NCBI GenBank assembly: GCA_023412455.1
Contig: JAEYNQ010000199.1
Location: 1 to 57,554 of the forward strand
Direction: 5' to 3'
Length of the DNA: 57,554 nucleotides
Source: Bacillota bacterium
GTDB taxonomy: Bacteria; Bacillota; Clostridia; Lachnospirales; Cellulosilyticaceae
Part shown: piece by piece, positions 33,133 to 41,572 of the stretch
How positions within the stretch are numbered: position 1 is the stretch's first letter
Layout: every line of letters starts with the position of its first letter
Notes under the pieces: model-generated
Database searches by the model: none
What the model was told of the DNA's origin: nothing
Seen by the model: only the letters and a program-made list of their open reading frames with translations
Program-made: the position numbers and the translations under genes

Positions 33133-33218
33133 CCTCTACTCCCCTTCCATTATTATCTGATTCCATTGTATGATTTTATATAATTATAAATATATTTAAT
33201 ATTATAACAAAAAAAAAT

Positions 33219-33254
33219 AATAGGCTTTCTATGATTGATCACAAAAAGCCTATT
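33219..33254 (-). terminator. Intrinsic terminator of the 79-aa gene
   Basis: AATAGGCTTT (33219-33228)/AAAGCCTATT (33245-33254), flanked by an A-run and a T-run, just past the stop of the small gene at 33279. Confidence 0.8.
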
Positions 33255-33278
33255 TTTTCAGCTCTTATTGATAACTTC

Positions 33279-33518
33279 TTATAAAATCTTCCTTACTTCT
33301 TCCGTGGTGAACTCCTTCAAATATTTATTTTTACTGCTAGTAATGAGGAGTTCTAATCGGTCTTCTTTAATACGGTAGACCTTTCCTTTCAACTTGGTAC
33401 CAATGACATTAACAGGCGTTCCTAACTTTATCTCCTTCATATTTTCTCCTGTCTGACAATCACATGAACGCGCTCCTGTAAAAACCTTCTTACATTCCTT
33501 ACAAAAATATGCCTTCAT
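33279..33518 (-). CDS. Small zinc-ribbon-like hypothetical protein, 79 aa
   Basis: The N-terminus has a four-cysteine cluster (CKECKKVF ... CDC) that could bind zinc. The rest looks like a small beta-rich domain (LGTPVNVIGTKLKGKVYRI) followed by a C-terminal helix. AAAGGGGG lies about 7 bases before the ATG. Unrecognised; possibly a nucleic-acid-binding or regulatory peptide. Confidence 0.7.
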   Translation of the reverse strand: MKAYFCKECKKVFTGARSCDCQTGENMKEIKLGTPVNVIGTKLKGKVYRIKEDRLELLITSSKNKYLKEFTTEEVRKIL

Positions 33519-33819
33519 AATTTTCCCCCTTTTTGAAAGTAATTGTCTTGCCCCCTAAAAATAAATTAGTCTCTCTTTATTGTAAATTATTTAGGATTAT
33601 TTATGAAGTCTTTTTTAAATATTTTTAAAAGTAAATAATATATTGTATAATTTTATCATTTTGTTATATAAAACTTCTATTCTTTTTGATATAATAATAT
33701 TACTATTTATTGAACTTTTTATTTATATGGGGCATCTCTATGAATAGCAAAAAAACATTATCATTTTAATTAAACGATGGTATTGGCTGTATTTGAATAA
33801 TTTCTAAGGAGGAAACGTT

Positions 33820-34782
33820 ATGTTTAATTTTCTAGGCTCAAAAAAAGGGGGCATAGCTATAGAAGCTCCTACTTCAGAAGCAATTGTAAATCCTTTAACA
33901 GAAAATGTACAAGCTCTTGATTCTAGTATCTCTTACATCTCTAAACGCATGGACGACTTAATGCAATATGAAACAAGTATAGACTCTACTCTTGGAGACA
34001 TGGATAATTCCTTTAATCATGTTGTTCAAAATATACAGGGCATTGGCGATACCATTTCTGCCTTTTCCACTAATTTTGCCAACCTTTCAGCCCTTTCTAC
34101 AGATATTAATAAACTTATGGATCAGTCTATGGAATCTATCTCTAAGTCGGATGATCGCATGGATAAGCTAAAAAATAAAATCAATCAACTGGAAGAAAAT
34201 ATTCAAAACGTCTCTACTTCTTTTGACCAACTACAGGCTTCTTTTAATAGTATTCATCAAATGTCAGATGGTATCTCCAGTATTGCAACTCAGACTAACC
34301 TCTTAGCCCTCAATGCTTCTATTGAAGCTGCCAGAGCTGGAGAAGCTGGTAAAGGTTTTGCCGTTGTTGCCGAAGAAATACGAAAGCTCTCCACTTCCAC
34401 CAAAGAGTTAGTTGGTGGTATTGAAGCTCAGATGACCACTCTTAATGAGGGTGTTGCTAATCTTAGCAAATCCCTTTCTGGTTCTAAGGAATCTATTGAT
34501 AAGAGCCTTGTTTATGCAGAGCGTACCCAAGAAGCTGTTCGTGAGGTCTATTCTGTTTCTAATTCTGTTAAAGATAAGACTTCCACCATCACTAAAGAGA
34601 TTAACACCACAAGCTCTGATCTTTCTTCTATTACAAAAGAAGTCTCTTCCATCGTAAAATCTACTTCTCAAGTTAATGATAAGGTTCACCAACTTAATCT
34701 CTCTGCCAATAACAAATCAACTCTCTTTAGTGATATGATGCACTTCATTGAACAAGTCAAAGCTTTACTTCCTTCTAAATAG
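33820..34782 (+). CDS. Soluble methyl-accepting chemotaxis-type signalling protein
   Basis: 320-residue cytoplasmic receptor without membrane helices or a recognisable sensor domain. It consists mainly of the antiparallel coiled coil with the tip motif IATQTNLLALNASIEAARAGEAGKG (about 160-185). The N-terminus has a short leader (FNFLGSKKGGIAIEAP) and long coiled-coil prediction on both sides of the tip. It may form cytoplasmic arrays or act as an accessory to membrane receptors. GGAGG lies 6-7 bases before the ATG; a strong terminator follows. Confidence 0.88.
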   Translation: MFNFLGSKKGGIAIEAPTSEAIVNPLTENVQALDSSISYISKRMDDLMQYETSIDSTLGDMDNSFNHVVQNIQGIGDTISAFSTNFANLSALSTDINKLMDQSMESISKSDDRMDKLKNKINQLEENIQNVSTSFDQLQASFNSIHQMSDGISSIATQTNLLALNASIEAARAGEAGKGFAVVAEEIRKLSTSTKELVGGIEAQMTTLNEGVANLSKSLSGSKESIDKSLVYAERTQEAVREVYSVSNSVKDKTSTITKEINTTSSDLSSITKEVSSIVKSTSQVNDKVHQLNLSANNKSTLFSDMMHFIEQVKALLPSK

Positions 34783-34807
34783 AGTTTTACATTAATTTAT
34801 AGAAAAA

Positions 34808-34849
34808 GACTATTATCCGCTTCTCTACTTCAAGAAATGGATAATAGTC
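34808..34849. terminator. Convergent terminator
   Basis: Perfect 11-bp arms GACTATTATCC (34808-34818) and GGATAATAGTC (34839-34849), followed by a T-run. It ends the soluble chemoreceptor gene and the DUF1540 gene from opposite sides. Confidence 0.85.
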
Positions 34850-34866
34850 CTTTTTATTTCAACGTA

Positions 34867-35184
34867 TTACCTGGATTCAAATGTCAAACAATCTGTATCT
34901 TCACTACAGCAAGAAATCGTATTACCGATTCCCACCTGAGATGCTGTACATGTAACACTTCCATTATCATTATAAATACATGCTGCTGCCATACATTGAA
35001 TAGCTACATCTCTACAAGGATGATGTACTTCATTACTATTGGTAAATTCTGTAGAAATAAAACTCTCGCAGCAAGTGTGTGCTACTCTGCTAGCGCCTTC
35101 TTCTCCTACACGAATGGCTGCTAAGCAGCACCTATCCTCTCTATTATATGAACAATTACGTGCACTGCAAGCTAATATTGGCAT
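34867..35184 (-). CDS. DUF1540-containing protein, 105 aa
   Basis: Two cysteine-rich DUF1540 units (CSARNCSYNREDRCCLAAIRVG in the first and CMAAACIYNDNGSVTC in the second). These small proteins are frequent in clostridia and may bind metal through their conserved cysteines; function is not established. GGAGGA lies 4-5 bases before the ATG. An overlapping plus-strand frame is its shadow. Confidence 0.88.
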   Translation of the reverse strand: MPILACSARNCSYNREDRCCLAAIRVGEEGASRVAHTCCESFISTEFTNSNEVHHPCRDVAIQCMAAACIYNDNGSVTCTASQVGIGNTISCCSEDTDCLTFESR

Positions 35185-35323
35185 GTTATCCTCCTAAGTT
35201 TCATCATTATGCTTCATCATTATTTTGATAAACTAAGAGTTTTTTTATTCATTCTTTAAAGAACGCTTGCTTCCCTATTATACGAGAGCCTTTAACCTTT
35301 TATATAACCTGGCTAGACCTTAT

Positions 35324-35749
35324 TTAGATCTGATAAATCTGGCTAGCACTTAGTAGTTCCATCTTATGATCTGATAGTGTCTTAATACTCTTTTCACAGT
35401 TCTCTGTACGTAAGATGATGCAGGCGTCCTCACCTACTGAAAAAGCATACATATACTCAATACTAATGTTATCATTGGTTAAATAAGTCAATAGCTTCTT
35501 TAAACCACCTGGAGTATTAGGTACCTTACAGCAAATAACAGGTGTTTTTTGAACAGAAAAGTGACTTGCTTTTAAAAGCTTAAGCCCTTCTTCTGGGTCG
35601 CTTAAAATTAATCTCACAATACCATAATCTGATGTATCAGCAATAGATAAAGCGGATACATTGATGTTGGCATCCCCTAAAATAGCCATAACCTCATAGA
35701 GTCTTCCTGATTTATTCTCGATAAATACGGAAAGTTGATCAATAATCAT
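35324..35749 (-). CDS. ACT-domain protein (paired with paaK)
   Basis: 141 residues forming two ACT domains (SVFIENKSGRLYEVMAILGD, then CKVPNTPGGLKKLLTYLTND). Small-molecule sensing folds of this kind usually bind amino acids. This type commonly sits beside phenylacetate-CoA ligase genes in anaerobes, and here it follows paaK on the same strand by 63 bases. AGGAGG lies before the ATG. Probably a regulatory partner sensing an aromatic amino acid; inferred from context. Confidence 0.85.
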   Translation of the reverse strand: MIIDQLSVFIENKSGRLYEVMAILGDANINVSALSIADTSDYGIVRLILSDPEEGLKLLKASHFSVQKTPVICCKVPNTPGGLKKLLTYLTNDNISIEYMYAFSVGEDACIILRTENCEKSIKTLSDHKMELLSASQIYQI

Positions 35750-35812
35750 ACTCTTTTCCTCCTCTTTATTGTTATCTCTGTTTGCACTTATTAGCTGTCT
35801 AAGCCTTATCTA

Positions 35813-37114
35813 TTATTTCTCTTTTCGCCTATCAATAATACGTTTAGCTTTCCCTTCACTTCTTTCAATGGTACGAGGTTCTACAAGTTTCACTTTAATA
35901 TGAAGCCCTAATAAACTAAAGAGTTCACCCGTAATATGTCTCTCTATTTTTTCCAATGACTTAATAGCGTCTGTAAAGATGCCTTCTTTTGCTTCTACCC
36001 ATACCTCTAAAGTATCTAAGTTATTGATACGATCTACAATAAGCACATAATGAGGTGCTACTTCTGCTACTTTTAGGATAATGGTTTCTATTTGCGATGG
36101 GAAGACATTGACTCCTCTAATAATAAGCATATCATCACTACGTCCCGTTATTCGACCCATACGAGGAAGTGTTCTACCACATGAACAAGGTCGCGTGTAA
36201 AGCTTCGTCATATCATGTGTACGATAACGAAGAAGTGGTAAAGCTTCTTTAGTAATACAAGTAAAGACAAGCTCTCCTTCTTCTCCATCTGCCATCAGCT
36301 CTGTTGTTTTAGGATTAATAATTTCGGGTACAAAATGGTCATCATTAATATGTAAACCATGCTTATGGGCACAGTCAAAAGCTACACCAGGTCCCATAAT
36401 TTCACTCAACCCATAAATATTCATGGCTTGAATACCAAAGGTACTTTCAATAGCTTCTCTCATTTCTTCTGTCCAAGGCTCTGCACCAAATACACCTACC
36501 CGAAGTTTGGTACTACGAGGATCTATTCCCATATTTCTCATACTTTCTCCAAGGTAAAGGGCATAGGAAGGCGTACAAGCAATAGCTGTACAACCAAATT
36601 CTTGCAAGAGCTGAATTTGCTTCTTAGTGTTTCCTCCAGAAATAGGGACAACAGTTATTCCCATGTGTTCCGCTCCATAGTGAGCACCTAGACCACCTGT
36701 AAATAAGCCATAACCATAAGCTACCTGTATAATATCCCTCTTATCCAGTCCATAAGCTGCATAGCATCTCGCCATCATATTCTGCCACATTTCAATATCA
36801 TTTTTAGTATACGCTACAACAGTTGGCTGACCTGTTGTTCCTGATGAAGCATGAATCCTTACAATATCCTCCATTGGTGTGGCAAAAAGACCATAAGGAT
36901 AATGATCCCTTAAATCTTGTTTGTTAGTAAAAGGTAATTTACTAAGATCATCAATACTCTTAATATCTCCTGGCTCTATTCCTAGTTCTTTCATCTTCTC
37001 ATGATAAAAAGGTACATGTTTATAAACCCTATTTACAGTATTTATAAGCCTTTCTGTCTGAATAGCTCTTTTCTGCTCTAAACTATAAGTCTCTTCTTCC
37101 TGCCAATATTTCAC
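35813..37114 (-). CDS. paaK: Phenylacetate-CoA ligase
   Basis: AMP-forming ligase that converts phenylacetate, or related aryl acids, to the CoA ester. Motifs SSGTTGQPTVV (about 93-103), YGLSEIMGPG, and the C-terminal lid RSDDMLIIRGVNVFPSQIE. 433 residues, standard for PaaK. The start is GTG 37114, 8 bases after GGGAGG. In anaerobes such ligases usually work with indolepyruvate oxidoreductase in aromatic amino-acid fermentation, but those genes are not in this window. Its 5' leader contains dispersed repeat copy 2. Confidence 0.92.
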   Translation of the reverse strand: MKYWQEEETYSLEQKRAIQTERLINTVNRVYKHVPFYHEKMKELGIEPGDIKSIDDLSKLPFTNKQDLRDHYPYGLFATPMEDIVRIHASSGTTGQPTVVAYTKNDIEMWQNMMARCYAAYGLDKRDIIQVAYGYGLFTGGLGAHYGAEHMGITVVPISGGNTKKQIQLLQEFGCTAIACTPSYALYLGESMRNMGIDPRSTKLRVGVFGAEPWTEEMREAIESTFGIQAMNIYGLSEIMGPGVAFDCAHKHGLHINDDHFVPEIINPKTTELMADGEEGELVFTCITKEALPLLRYRTHDMTKLYTRPCSCGRTLPRMGRITGRSDDMLIIRGVNVFPSQIETIILKVAEVAPHYVLIVDRINNLDTLEVWVEAKEGIFTDAIKSLEKIERHITGELFSLLGLHIKVKLVEPRTIERSEGKAKRIIDRRKEK

Positions 37115-37166
37115 TGGTTTTTCCTCCCTTATATGCCATTACACAGAGATTTTTGAATACAATACA

Positions 37167-37246
37167 GAACAAAAGTGTCCATAGGACACGTATTGGTTCG
37201 CGAAGTAGTGAAAGTGTAGCATACGACCTTTCCTACAAGATAAAAA
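37167..37246. repeat. Dispersed ~80-bp structured repeat, copy 2
   Basis: Same element as at 30978 and 38985, with three differences in the last third (AGCATACGACCTTT). Read on the minus strand, it starts almost exactly where the predicted paaK promoter (37248-37276) would begin transcription. It ends in GTGTCCTATGGACAC followed by TTTTGTT, a terminator-like hairpin. It could be a leader attenuator of paaK or a free small RNA. Confidence 0.85.
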
Positions 37247-37247
37247 A

Positions 37248-37276
37248 ATTGTACCATTTAAGTAAATATTATGCAA
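37248..37276 (-). promoter_or_regulatory. Predicted promoter upstream of repeat copy 2 and paaK
   Basis: Minus strand TTGCAT (37276-37271), 17-base spacer, TACAAT (37253-37248) with an extended TGG before it. Transcription would start near 37241, at the edge of the repeat. Confidence 0.65.
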
Positions 37277-37339
37277 TATTTTAATATTTTTTATTAGCTT
37301 TATATTGTTCACCCTATGGTTTTTAGAGGGCACGGGTAT

Positions 37340-37435
37340 AAAAAAGGCCTTCTCTCTAAAATGCCCTGCTCCCTTCCAAGTAAATTTATGGTCTACTTAG
37401 AAGAGGATAGTCAAAATAGAAAAATGGCCTCTTTA
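37340..37435 (-). terminator. Long terminator with inner conserved hairpin, copy 2
   Basis: Lies 19 bases past the bactofilin stop. The outer stem pairs AAAAAGGCC with GGCCTCTTT (one G-U pair). The inner hairpin, read on the minus strand AAGTAGAC ... TTTACTT (about 37379-37400), matches the inner hairpin of the element at 28563. Followed by a T-run on the minus strand. Confidence 0.7.
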
Positions 37436-37453
37436 TCATTTGTTACTATACCC

Positions 37454-37888
37454 TTACTTACTATACTCTTTTGATTCTTTAAACTCACTTTTTGTTTTCA
37501 ACACATTTTTTTCACTTAAAGTACTGGTTGTTTTCATAATGCTTTTTCCTTCAAATACTGCGCCTTCACGAATAGCTACTGCTTTTACTTCTATATCTCC
37601 TTTAAGCTCTGCTGTAGCCATAAGCTCTACTAAACCTGCACACTTGATATTTCCTTCTACCTTACCATGGATAACCAGTAGATTACACTGTATGCTACCT
37701 TTTACTTTTCCTTCTTCTCCAATAATGACTTCTCCGCCACAAGTAATATCCCCTTGAAATTTACCATCAATGCGTAAATTCCCCTCTGTTGAAATGTCTC
37801 CTTTTAATGAAGCCGCTGGCCCAATAAGGGTATCCATCTGACTAGCTATTTTACTATTAGATCCTTCTTTATTATTTAATGCAAACAT
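37454..37888 (-). CDS. Bactofilin (polymer-forming cytoskeletal protein)
   Basis: 144 residues with the beta-helical bactofilin core: repeated short glycine-spaced strands such as GDISTEGNLRIDGKFQGDI and GKVKGSIQCNLLVIHGKVEGNI. Bactofilins form membrane-associated filaments that localise cell-wall enzymes. The M23 peptidase gene immediately upstream, 10 bases away, is the usual partner. GGAGGAG lies 4 bases before the ATG. Confidence 0.92.
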   Translation of the reverse strand: MFALNNKEGSNSKIASQMDTLIGPAASLKGDISTEGNLRIDGKFQGDITCGGEVIIGEEGKVKGSIQCNLLVIHGKVEGNIKCAGLVELMATAELKGDIEVKAVAIREGAVFEGKSIMKTTSTLSEKNVLKTKSEFKESKEYSK

Positions 37889-37898
37889 GGTTCTCCTC

Positions 37899-38870
37899 CT
37901 ATTTTAATAATATATTATAGGGATTAACAGCACTACCATTCTTTCTAATTTCAAAATGAACATGAGGCCCTGTAGAACGACCTGTAGAACCCACAAGAGC
38001 AATAACTTCTCCTTTTTCCACAGTCTCGCCTTCTTCAACTAATAGTTCAGAGGCATGTCCATATAAACTCACTAATCCATTACCATGATTAATATAAACC
38101 ACATTGCCATAACCATTTTGATACTCAGCATAAATAACCGTTCCTTTAGCTGTTGCATGAATCTTTGTTCCCCTACTTGAAGCGATGTCAATACCGTTAT
38201 GGCCTTCCGTTCCATAGCCTGAAAAAGGATTTGCTCTTTCACCAAACTTGCTAGTAATACGCCCCTGACATGGCATTAGAGAAGGCTGATAGGCCTCTCT
38301 TTCTAATAGAAGATCTAAGCGATCTCTTATATTCTCAAGGGTAGTAATTTTGTCATCAATCTCATCTGCTGATAAAATAGGCGTTGCTGCTACTGCCATA
38401 TTTTTCAATTCATAAAATTCCTCTACTGGAACAGTATTTTGGGAAACTGTAAGCTCCTCATCGCTTAGGAGTTCACTCTTTTTTAAGCGCTCATCAATGG
38501 CTTTTTCCAATTCATCAATCTTACTCATACGCTCTTTAATGCCCTCTTCATAAGCACGATAACTCTCAATCGTTTGCTCTTTTTGCTTGTTATCTTTTTC
38601 TAAGGCTCGAATATATTGTTTAGCTTCATCTAGAAGAGTAATATCTTTACTTGAAGCCTCTTCTGCAGCTCTCATTCTAATTAATAATTGCTTGTTATAA
38701 TAAGCTGAATAACCATTATATGCCACTACTATTGCAATCATTACTCCTGTTATGCTTATTCCTGTCCTAAGTAAAATACGTGTTAAATTTAAGTATTTGG
38801 GCTTGCCGCCTTTTTCCGGGATAATAATAATATTATAGCTTTTGGCTTTATCCTTTATGTTCCAAAGCAT
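37899..38870 (-). CDS. M23-family peptidase (LytM-type), membrane-anchored
   Basis: Zinc-dependent peptidoglycan endopeptidase or activator. A membrane helix lies near residues 34-54, followed by an extracytoplasmic coiled coil (about 60-140) and a C-terminal M23 domain with HNGIDIAS, YGHASELLV and HVHFEIRKNG carrying the zinc ligands. I start at ATG 38870, 12 bases after AGGAGG; the longer frame from GTG 38906 would encode that ribosome site as Arg-Arg. It forms an operon with the bactofilin gene. Likely role is cell-shape control. Confidence 0.88.
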   Translation of the reverse strand: MLWNIKDKAKSYNIIIIPEKGGKPKYLNLTRILLRTGISITGVMIAIVVAYNGYSAYYNKQLLIRMRAAEEASSKDITLLDEAKQYIRALEKDNKQKEQTIESYRAYEEGIKERMSKIDELEKAIDERLKKSELLSDEELTVSQNTVPVEEFYELKNMAVAATPILSADEIDDKITTLENIRDRLDLLLEREAYQPSLMPCQGRITSKFGERANPFSGYGTEGHNGIDIASSRGTKIHATAKGTVIYAEYQNGYGNVVYINHGNGLVSLYGHASELLVEEGETVEKGEVIALVGSTGRSTGPHVHFEIRKNGSAVNPYNILLK

Positions 38871-38984
38871 AGCTTTTTTTATCCTCCTACTTTTTGATTT
38901 AGCCACCTCTTTTATATTACATTATTATTGTAAATATTTCAATATTATTAAGTTAATATAAATATTATTACTATTTTGTTATCA

Positions 38985-39066
38985 GAAGAAAAGTGTCCAT
39001 AGGACACGTATTGGTTCGCGAAGTAGTGAAAGTGTAGAATACGAAGTTTCCTACAAGATAAAAAAA
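38985..39066. repeat. Dispersed ~80-bp structured repeat, copy 3
   Basis: Differs from copy 1 at only a few positions. On the minus strand it begins directly at the T-run of the sppA terminator and ends with GTGTCCTATGGACAC and TTTTC, about 115 bases upstream of the M23 peptidase start. Confidence 0.85.
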
Positions 39067-39115
39067 GTGTAAATAAACTCCTTTATCTTTAAAAACTCTT
39101 AGGAGTTATTCACAC
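39067..39115 (-). terminator. Terminator of sppA
   Basis: On the minus strand GTGTGAATAACTCC pairs with GGAGTTTATTTACAC and is followed by TTTTTTT, 10 bases past the sppA stop. Confidence 0.8.
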
Positions 39116-39125
39116 TTTCTTCTTT

Positions 39126-40136
39126 CTAGTGCTTGTAATAATACATTAGTTTACCACTGGTATTATTATCTATGTAGTTTCTTATAGCCGAAAACTCATT
39201 ATTTATTACAATACCTTTACTCATTGTTTGAAATAAGCTTTCCCAAAATGTCATCTCTCTCACTACATCATTTATCCCACATTCTTCAAGTCCATAGTCT
39301 GCTTTTAAACTATCTAATGCTGTCCCATAATCTGCTACTTCATCAATCAAACCTTGCTCTTGAGCTTGGTAAGCCGAATAGATTCTACCATCTGCTAATC
39401 TATAGACTTTTTCCAAAGGTAAATCTCTATTTTGTGCTACGATCCCTACAAAAATATCATACGTTTCATCAATCATAGTTTGTAAGATTTGCCTCTGCTC
39501 TCCTGTTAAGGGATTTCCCATGGCCTTATTTTTACCTGACACAATATTTTCTGTTTTAATTCCTATTTTTGCCTCAAGTTCCGTCGTATCTAACATGGAC
39601 ATAATAACCCCAATAGACCCTGTCATGGTCATACGATTAGCAAAAATTTTATCTGCTGCCATACAAATATAATAACCACCTGATGCTGCTGTTTGAGCCA
39701 TATACGCATAAACAGGTCTACCTGTTAGCTCCTTATACTCCTTTAATTTCAAATAAAGCTCATCGGATTCATAAACTCCTCCTCCTGGCGAATTGACATA
39801 GAGCATAATGGCTCGATTATATTCATCATTCATAAGGTCATTAATTTTTTGCATGGTCCAGTTATGATCATAACTAACTTCCCCAAAGGCAGATGCTTCT
39901 TCACCTATAACTCCCTCTACATAAATCACATCAATAGTCTCCCCAAAACTGACTGACGTATCCTTAAGTACGTCTGCTGCTCCATTGATGCTAGTTAAGC
40001 CATCTCTATTTATAGTCACTGTATTTCGAACTATCATTACAATAATACCTATCCATAGAACTACTGCTATAATCACTGCTGCTATAATGCCAAGAATACG
40101 AAGCCCCTTATTCTTTTTTCTACTCTGTACTTCCAT
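39126..40136 (-). CDS. sppA: Signal peptide peptidase SppA-type S49 serine protease
   Basis: Membrane-bound protease that degrades cleaved signal peptides and other membrane peptides. One N-terminal membrane helix (about 14-36), then the S49 fold with YVNSPGGGVYES, catalytic Ser152 (TAASGGYY) and Lys202 (VSGKNKAMG). 336 residues, the short Gram-positive form. AGGGG lies 6 bases before the ATG. Confidence 0.92.
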   Translation of the reverse strand: MEVQSRKKNKGLRILGIIAAVIIAVVLWIGIIVMIVRNTVTINRDGLTSINGAADVLKDTSVSFGETIDVIYVEGVIGEEASAFGEVSYDHNWTMQKINDLMNDEYNRAIMLYVNSPGGGVYESDELYLKLKEYKELTGRPVYAYMAQTAASGGYYICMAADKIFANRMTMTGSIGVIMSMLDTTELEAKIGIKTENIVSGKNKAMGNPLTGEQRQILQTMIDETYDIFVGIVAQNRDLPLEKVYRLADGRIYSAYQAQEQGLIDEVADYGTALDSLKADYGLEECGINDVVREMTFWESLFQTMSKGIVINNEFSAIRNYIDNNTSGKLMYYYKH

Positions 40137-40167
40137 ATTTTCCCCTCTCTTGAAAGCCTTTGCTCTC

Positions 40168-40719
40168 CTAATTTTTTTGATAAGCTACTTTACCTGTTTC
40201 ATATAAATTATTACCTTGGCTATCAATAGTCACAATTACTGGAAAGTCTTCAACCGTAAGTTTATAAATGGCTTCTGCACCTAAATCTTCAAAAGCTATA
40301 CATTCCATCTTCTTAACACATTTGGCAAGCAGGGCTCCTGCTCCACCAATAGCCGTTAAATAAACAGCACCTTCTTCTTTCATTGTTTCAATAACCTCCT
40401 GATTACGAAGGCCCTTACCAATCATTACTGTTTCTCCCCACTTCATGAATTGAGGGGCATAGGCATCCATACGTCCACTTGTAGTAGGCCCACAGCTTCC
40501 TATTACCTGTCCAGGTTTATTAGGTGCTGGTCCAGCATAATAAATCGCCACATTTTCAAGCTCCATAGGAAAAGGTTTCCCTTCTTTATAATTCTCTATT
40601 ATCCTCTTATGGGCGGCATCTCTGGCAGTATAGATGATCCCATTAAGTAATAGTTTTTCTCCTGTTACTAAACTTCTAGCCATTTCTTTGGTCATTGGTA
40701 CATTCATATGTTTATTCAT
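40168..40719 (-). CDS. Class I fumarate hydratase, beta subunit (or tartrate dehydratase beta)
   Basis: C-terminal catalytic half of the two-subunit Fe-S hydratase. GSCGPTTSGRMDAYAP and IGKGLRNQEVIETMKEEGAVYLTAIGGAGAL are characteristic. 183 residues. AGGGGG lies 5 bases before the ATG. It follows the alpha-subunit gene by 9 bases. Fumarate/malate interconversion is the likely reaction; L-tartrate dehydratase has the same architecture. Confidence 0.92.
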   Translation of the reverse strand: MNKHMNVPMTKEMARSLVTGEKLLLNGIIYTARDAAHKRIIENYKEGKPFPMELENVAIYYAGPAPNKPGQVIGSCGPTTSGRMDAYAPQFMKWGETVMIGKGLRNQEVIETMKEEGAVYLTAIGGAGALLAKCVKKMECIAFEDLGAEAIYKLTVEDFPVIVTIDSQGNNLYETGKVAYQKN

Positions 40720-40728
40720 AGTGTCCCC

Positions 40729-41571
40729 CTATAATATAACGCTTTTATGTCTATTTACATGGCACCCTATATTAATGGCCAGGGGCATAGATGCAATATG
40801 ACATGGGTAGTCCTCGATGTGTACAGCTAATGCCGTTACCACCCCTCCTAGCCCTTGGGGGCCAATTCCCAACTTATTAATCTCTTCTAGAAGCTCCTCT
40901 TCCAGTTTGGCCATACGTTCATCTGGATTGGAGCTTCCTATATCACGTGTTAATGCTTTTTTAGCTAAATAAGTGCACTTTTCAAAGTTCCCACCTATAC
41001 CAATACCTACTACTATTGGAAGGCAAGCATTAGGACCAGCCAAAACAACTGTCTCTCGTACTGCCTTTTTTACCCCCTCTACGCCTTGGGAAGGTGTTAG
41101 CATATAAACCTTGCTCATATTCTCACTCCCGCCACCTTTAGGTGCTATAAGAATCTCTAACTGGTCTCCTTGCACGATATCGTAGTGAATAACTGCTGGC
41201 GTATTATCCTTGGTATTGACCCTATAAAGGGGATTTTCTACAATGGACTTTCTTAGGTAACCTTCTTTATAGCCTTGTCTAACCCCCTCATTTATTGCCT
41301 CACTTAAGAGCCCTCCTTCAATGTAGACCTCTTGCCCTAACTTTACAAATACAACAGCAGTCCCCGTATCTTGGCAAATAGGTACCTGTTCTTCCTTGGC
41401 AATATCTGCATTATAGCAAATATCCTTTAGGATGTCCTTGCCTACAGGACTTTCTTCCTTAGTGATCCCCTGTTGTAACTCATTGTAAATATCCTCTGGC
41501 AAATCATAATTGGCTTTTATACATAACTCTTTTACTGCACTAATAATGTTTTCTACCTGTATTGTCTTCAT
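40729..41571 (-). CDS. Class I fumarate hydratase, alpha subunit (or tartrate dehydratase alpha)
   Basis: N-terminal half of the oxygen-sensitive [4Fe-4S] hydratase. Cluster-ligand regions are PICQDTGTA, GPNACLPIVVGIGIGGNFEKC and the KAxGGGSENM substrate motif. 280 residues. GGGG lies about 7 bases before the ATG, and the gene is one base from the AI-2E transporter gene upstream. Two-subunit class I fumarases are typical of anaerobes. Confidence 0.92.
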   Translation of the reverse strand: MKTIQVENIISAVKELCIKANYDLPEDIYNELQQGITKEESPVGKDILKDICYNADIAKEEQVPICQDTGTAVVFVKLGQEVYIEGGLLSEAINEGVRQGYKEGYLRKSIVENPLYRVNTKDNTPAVIHYDIVQGDQLEILIAPKGGGSENMSKVYMLTPSQGVEGVKKAVRETVVLAGPNACLPIVVGIGIGGNFEKCTYLAKKALTRDIGSSNPDERMAKLEEELLEEINKLGIGPQGLGGVVTALAVHIEDYPCHIASMPLAINIGCHVNRHKSVIL

Positions 41572-41572
41572 T

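Noticed and set aside
34837..35124. 95-residue plus-strand frame
   Set aside because: Antisense of the DUF1540 gene, whose cysteine pattern and ribosome site mark the minus strand as coding.
37139..37333. 64-residue minus-strand frame upstream of paaK
   Set aside because: It runs through dispersed repeat copy 2 and the predicted promoter, and has no ribosome site.
38871..38906. Extended GTG start of the M23 peptidase
   Set aside because: The added codons encode the AGGAGG ribosome site as Arg-Arg, a sign of false extension, though the 12-base spacing to the ATG is longer than usual.
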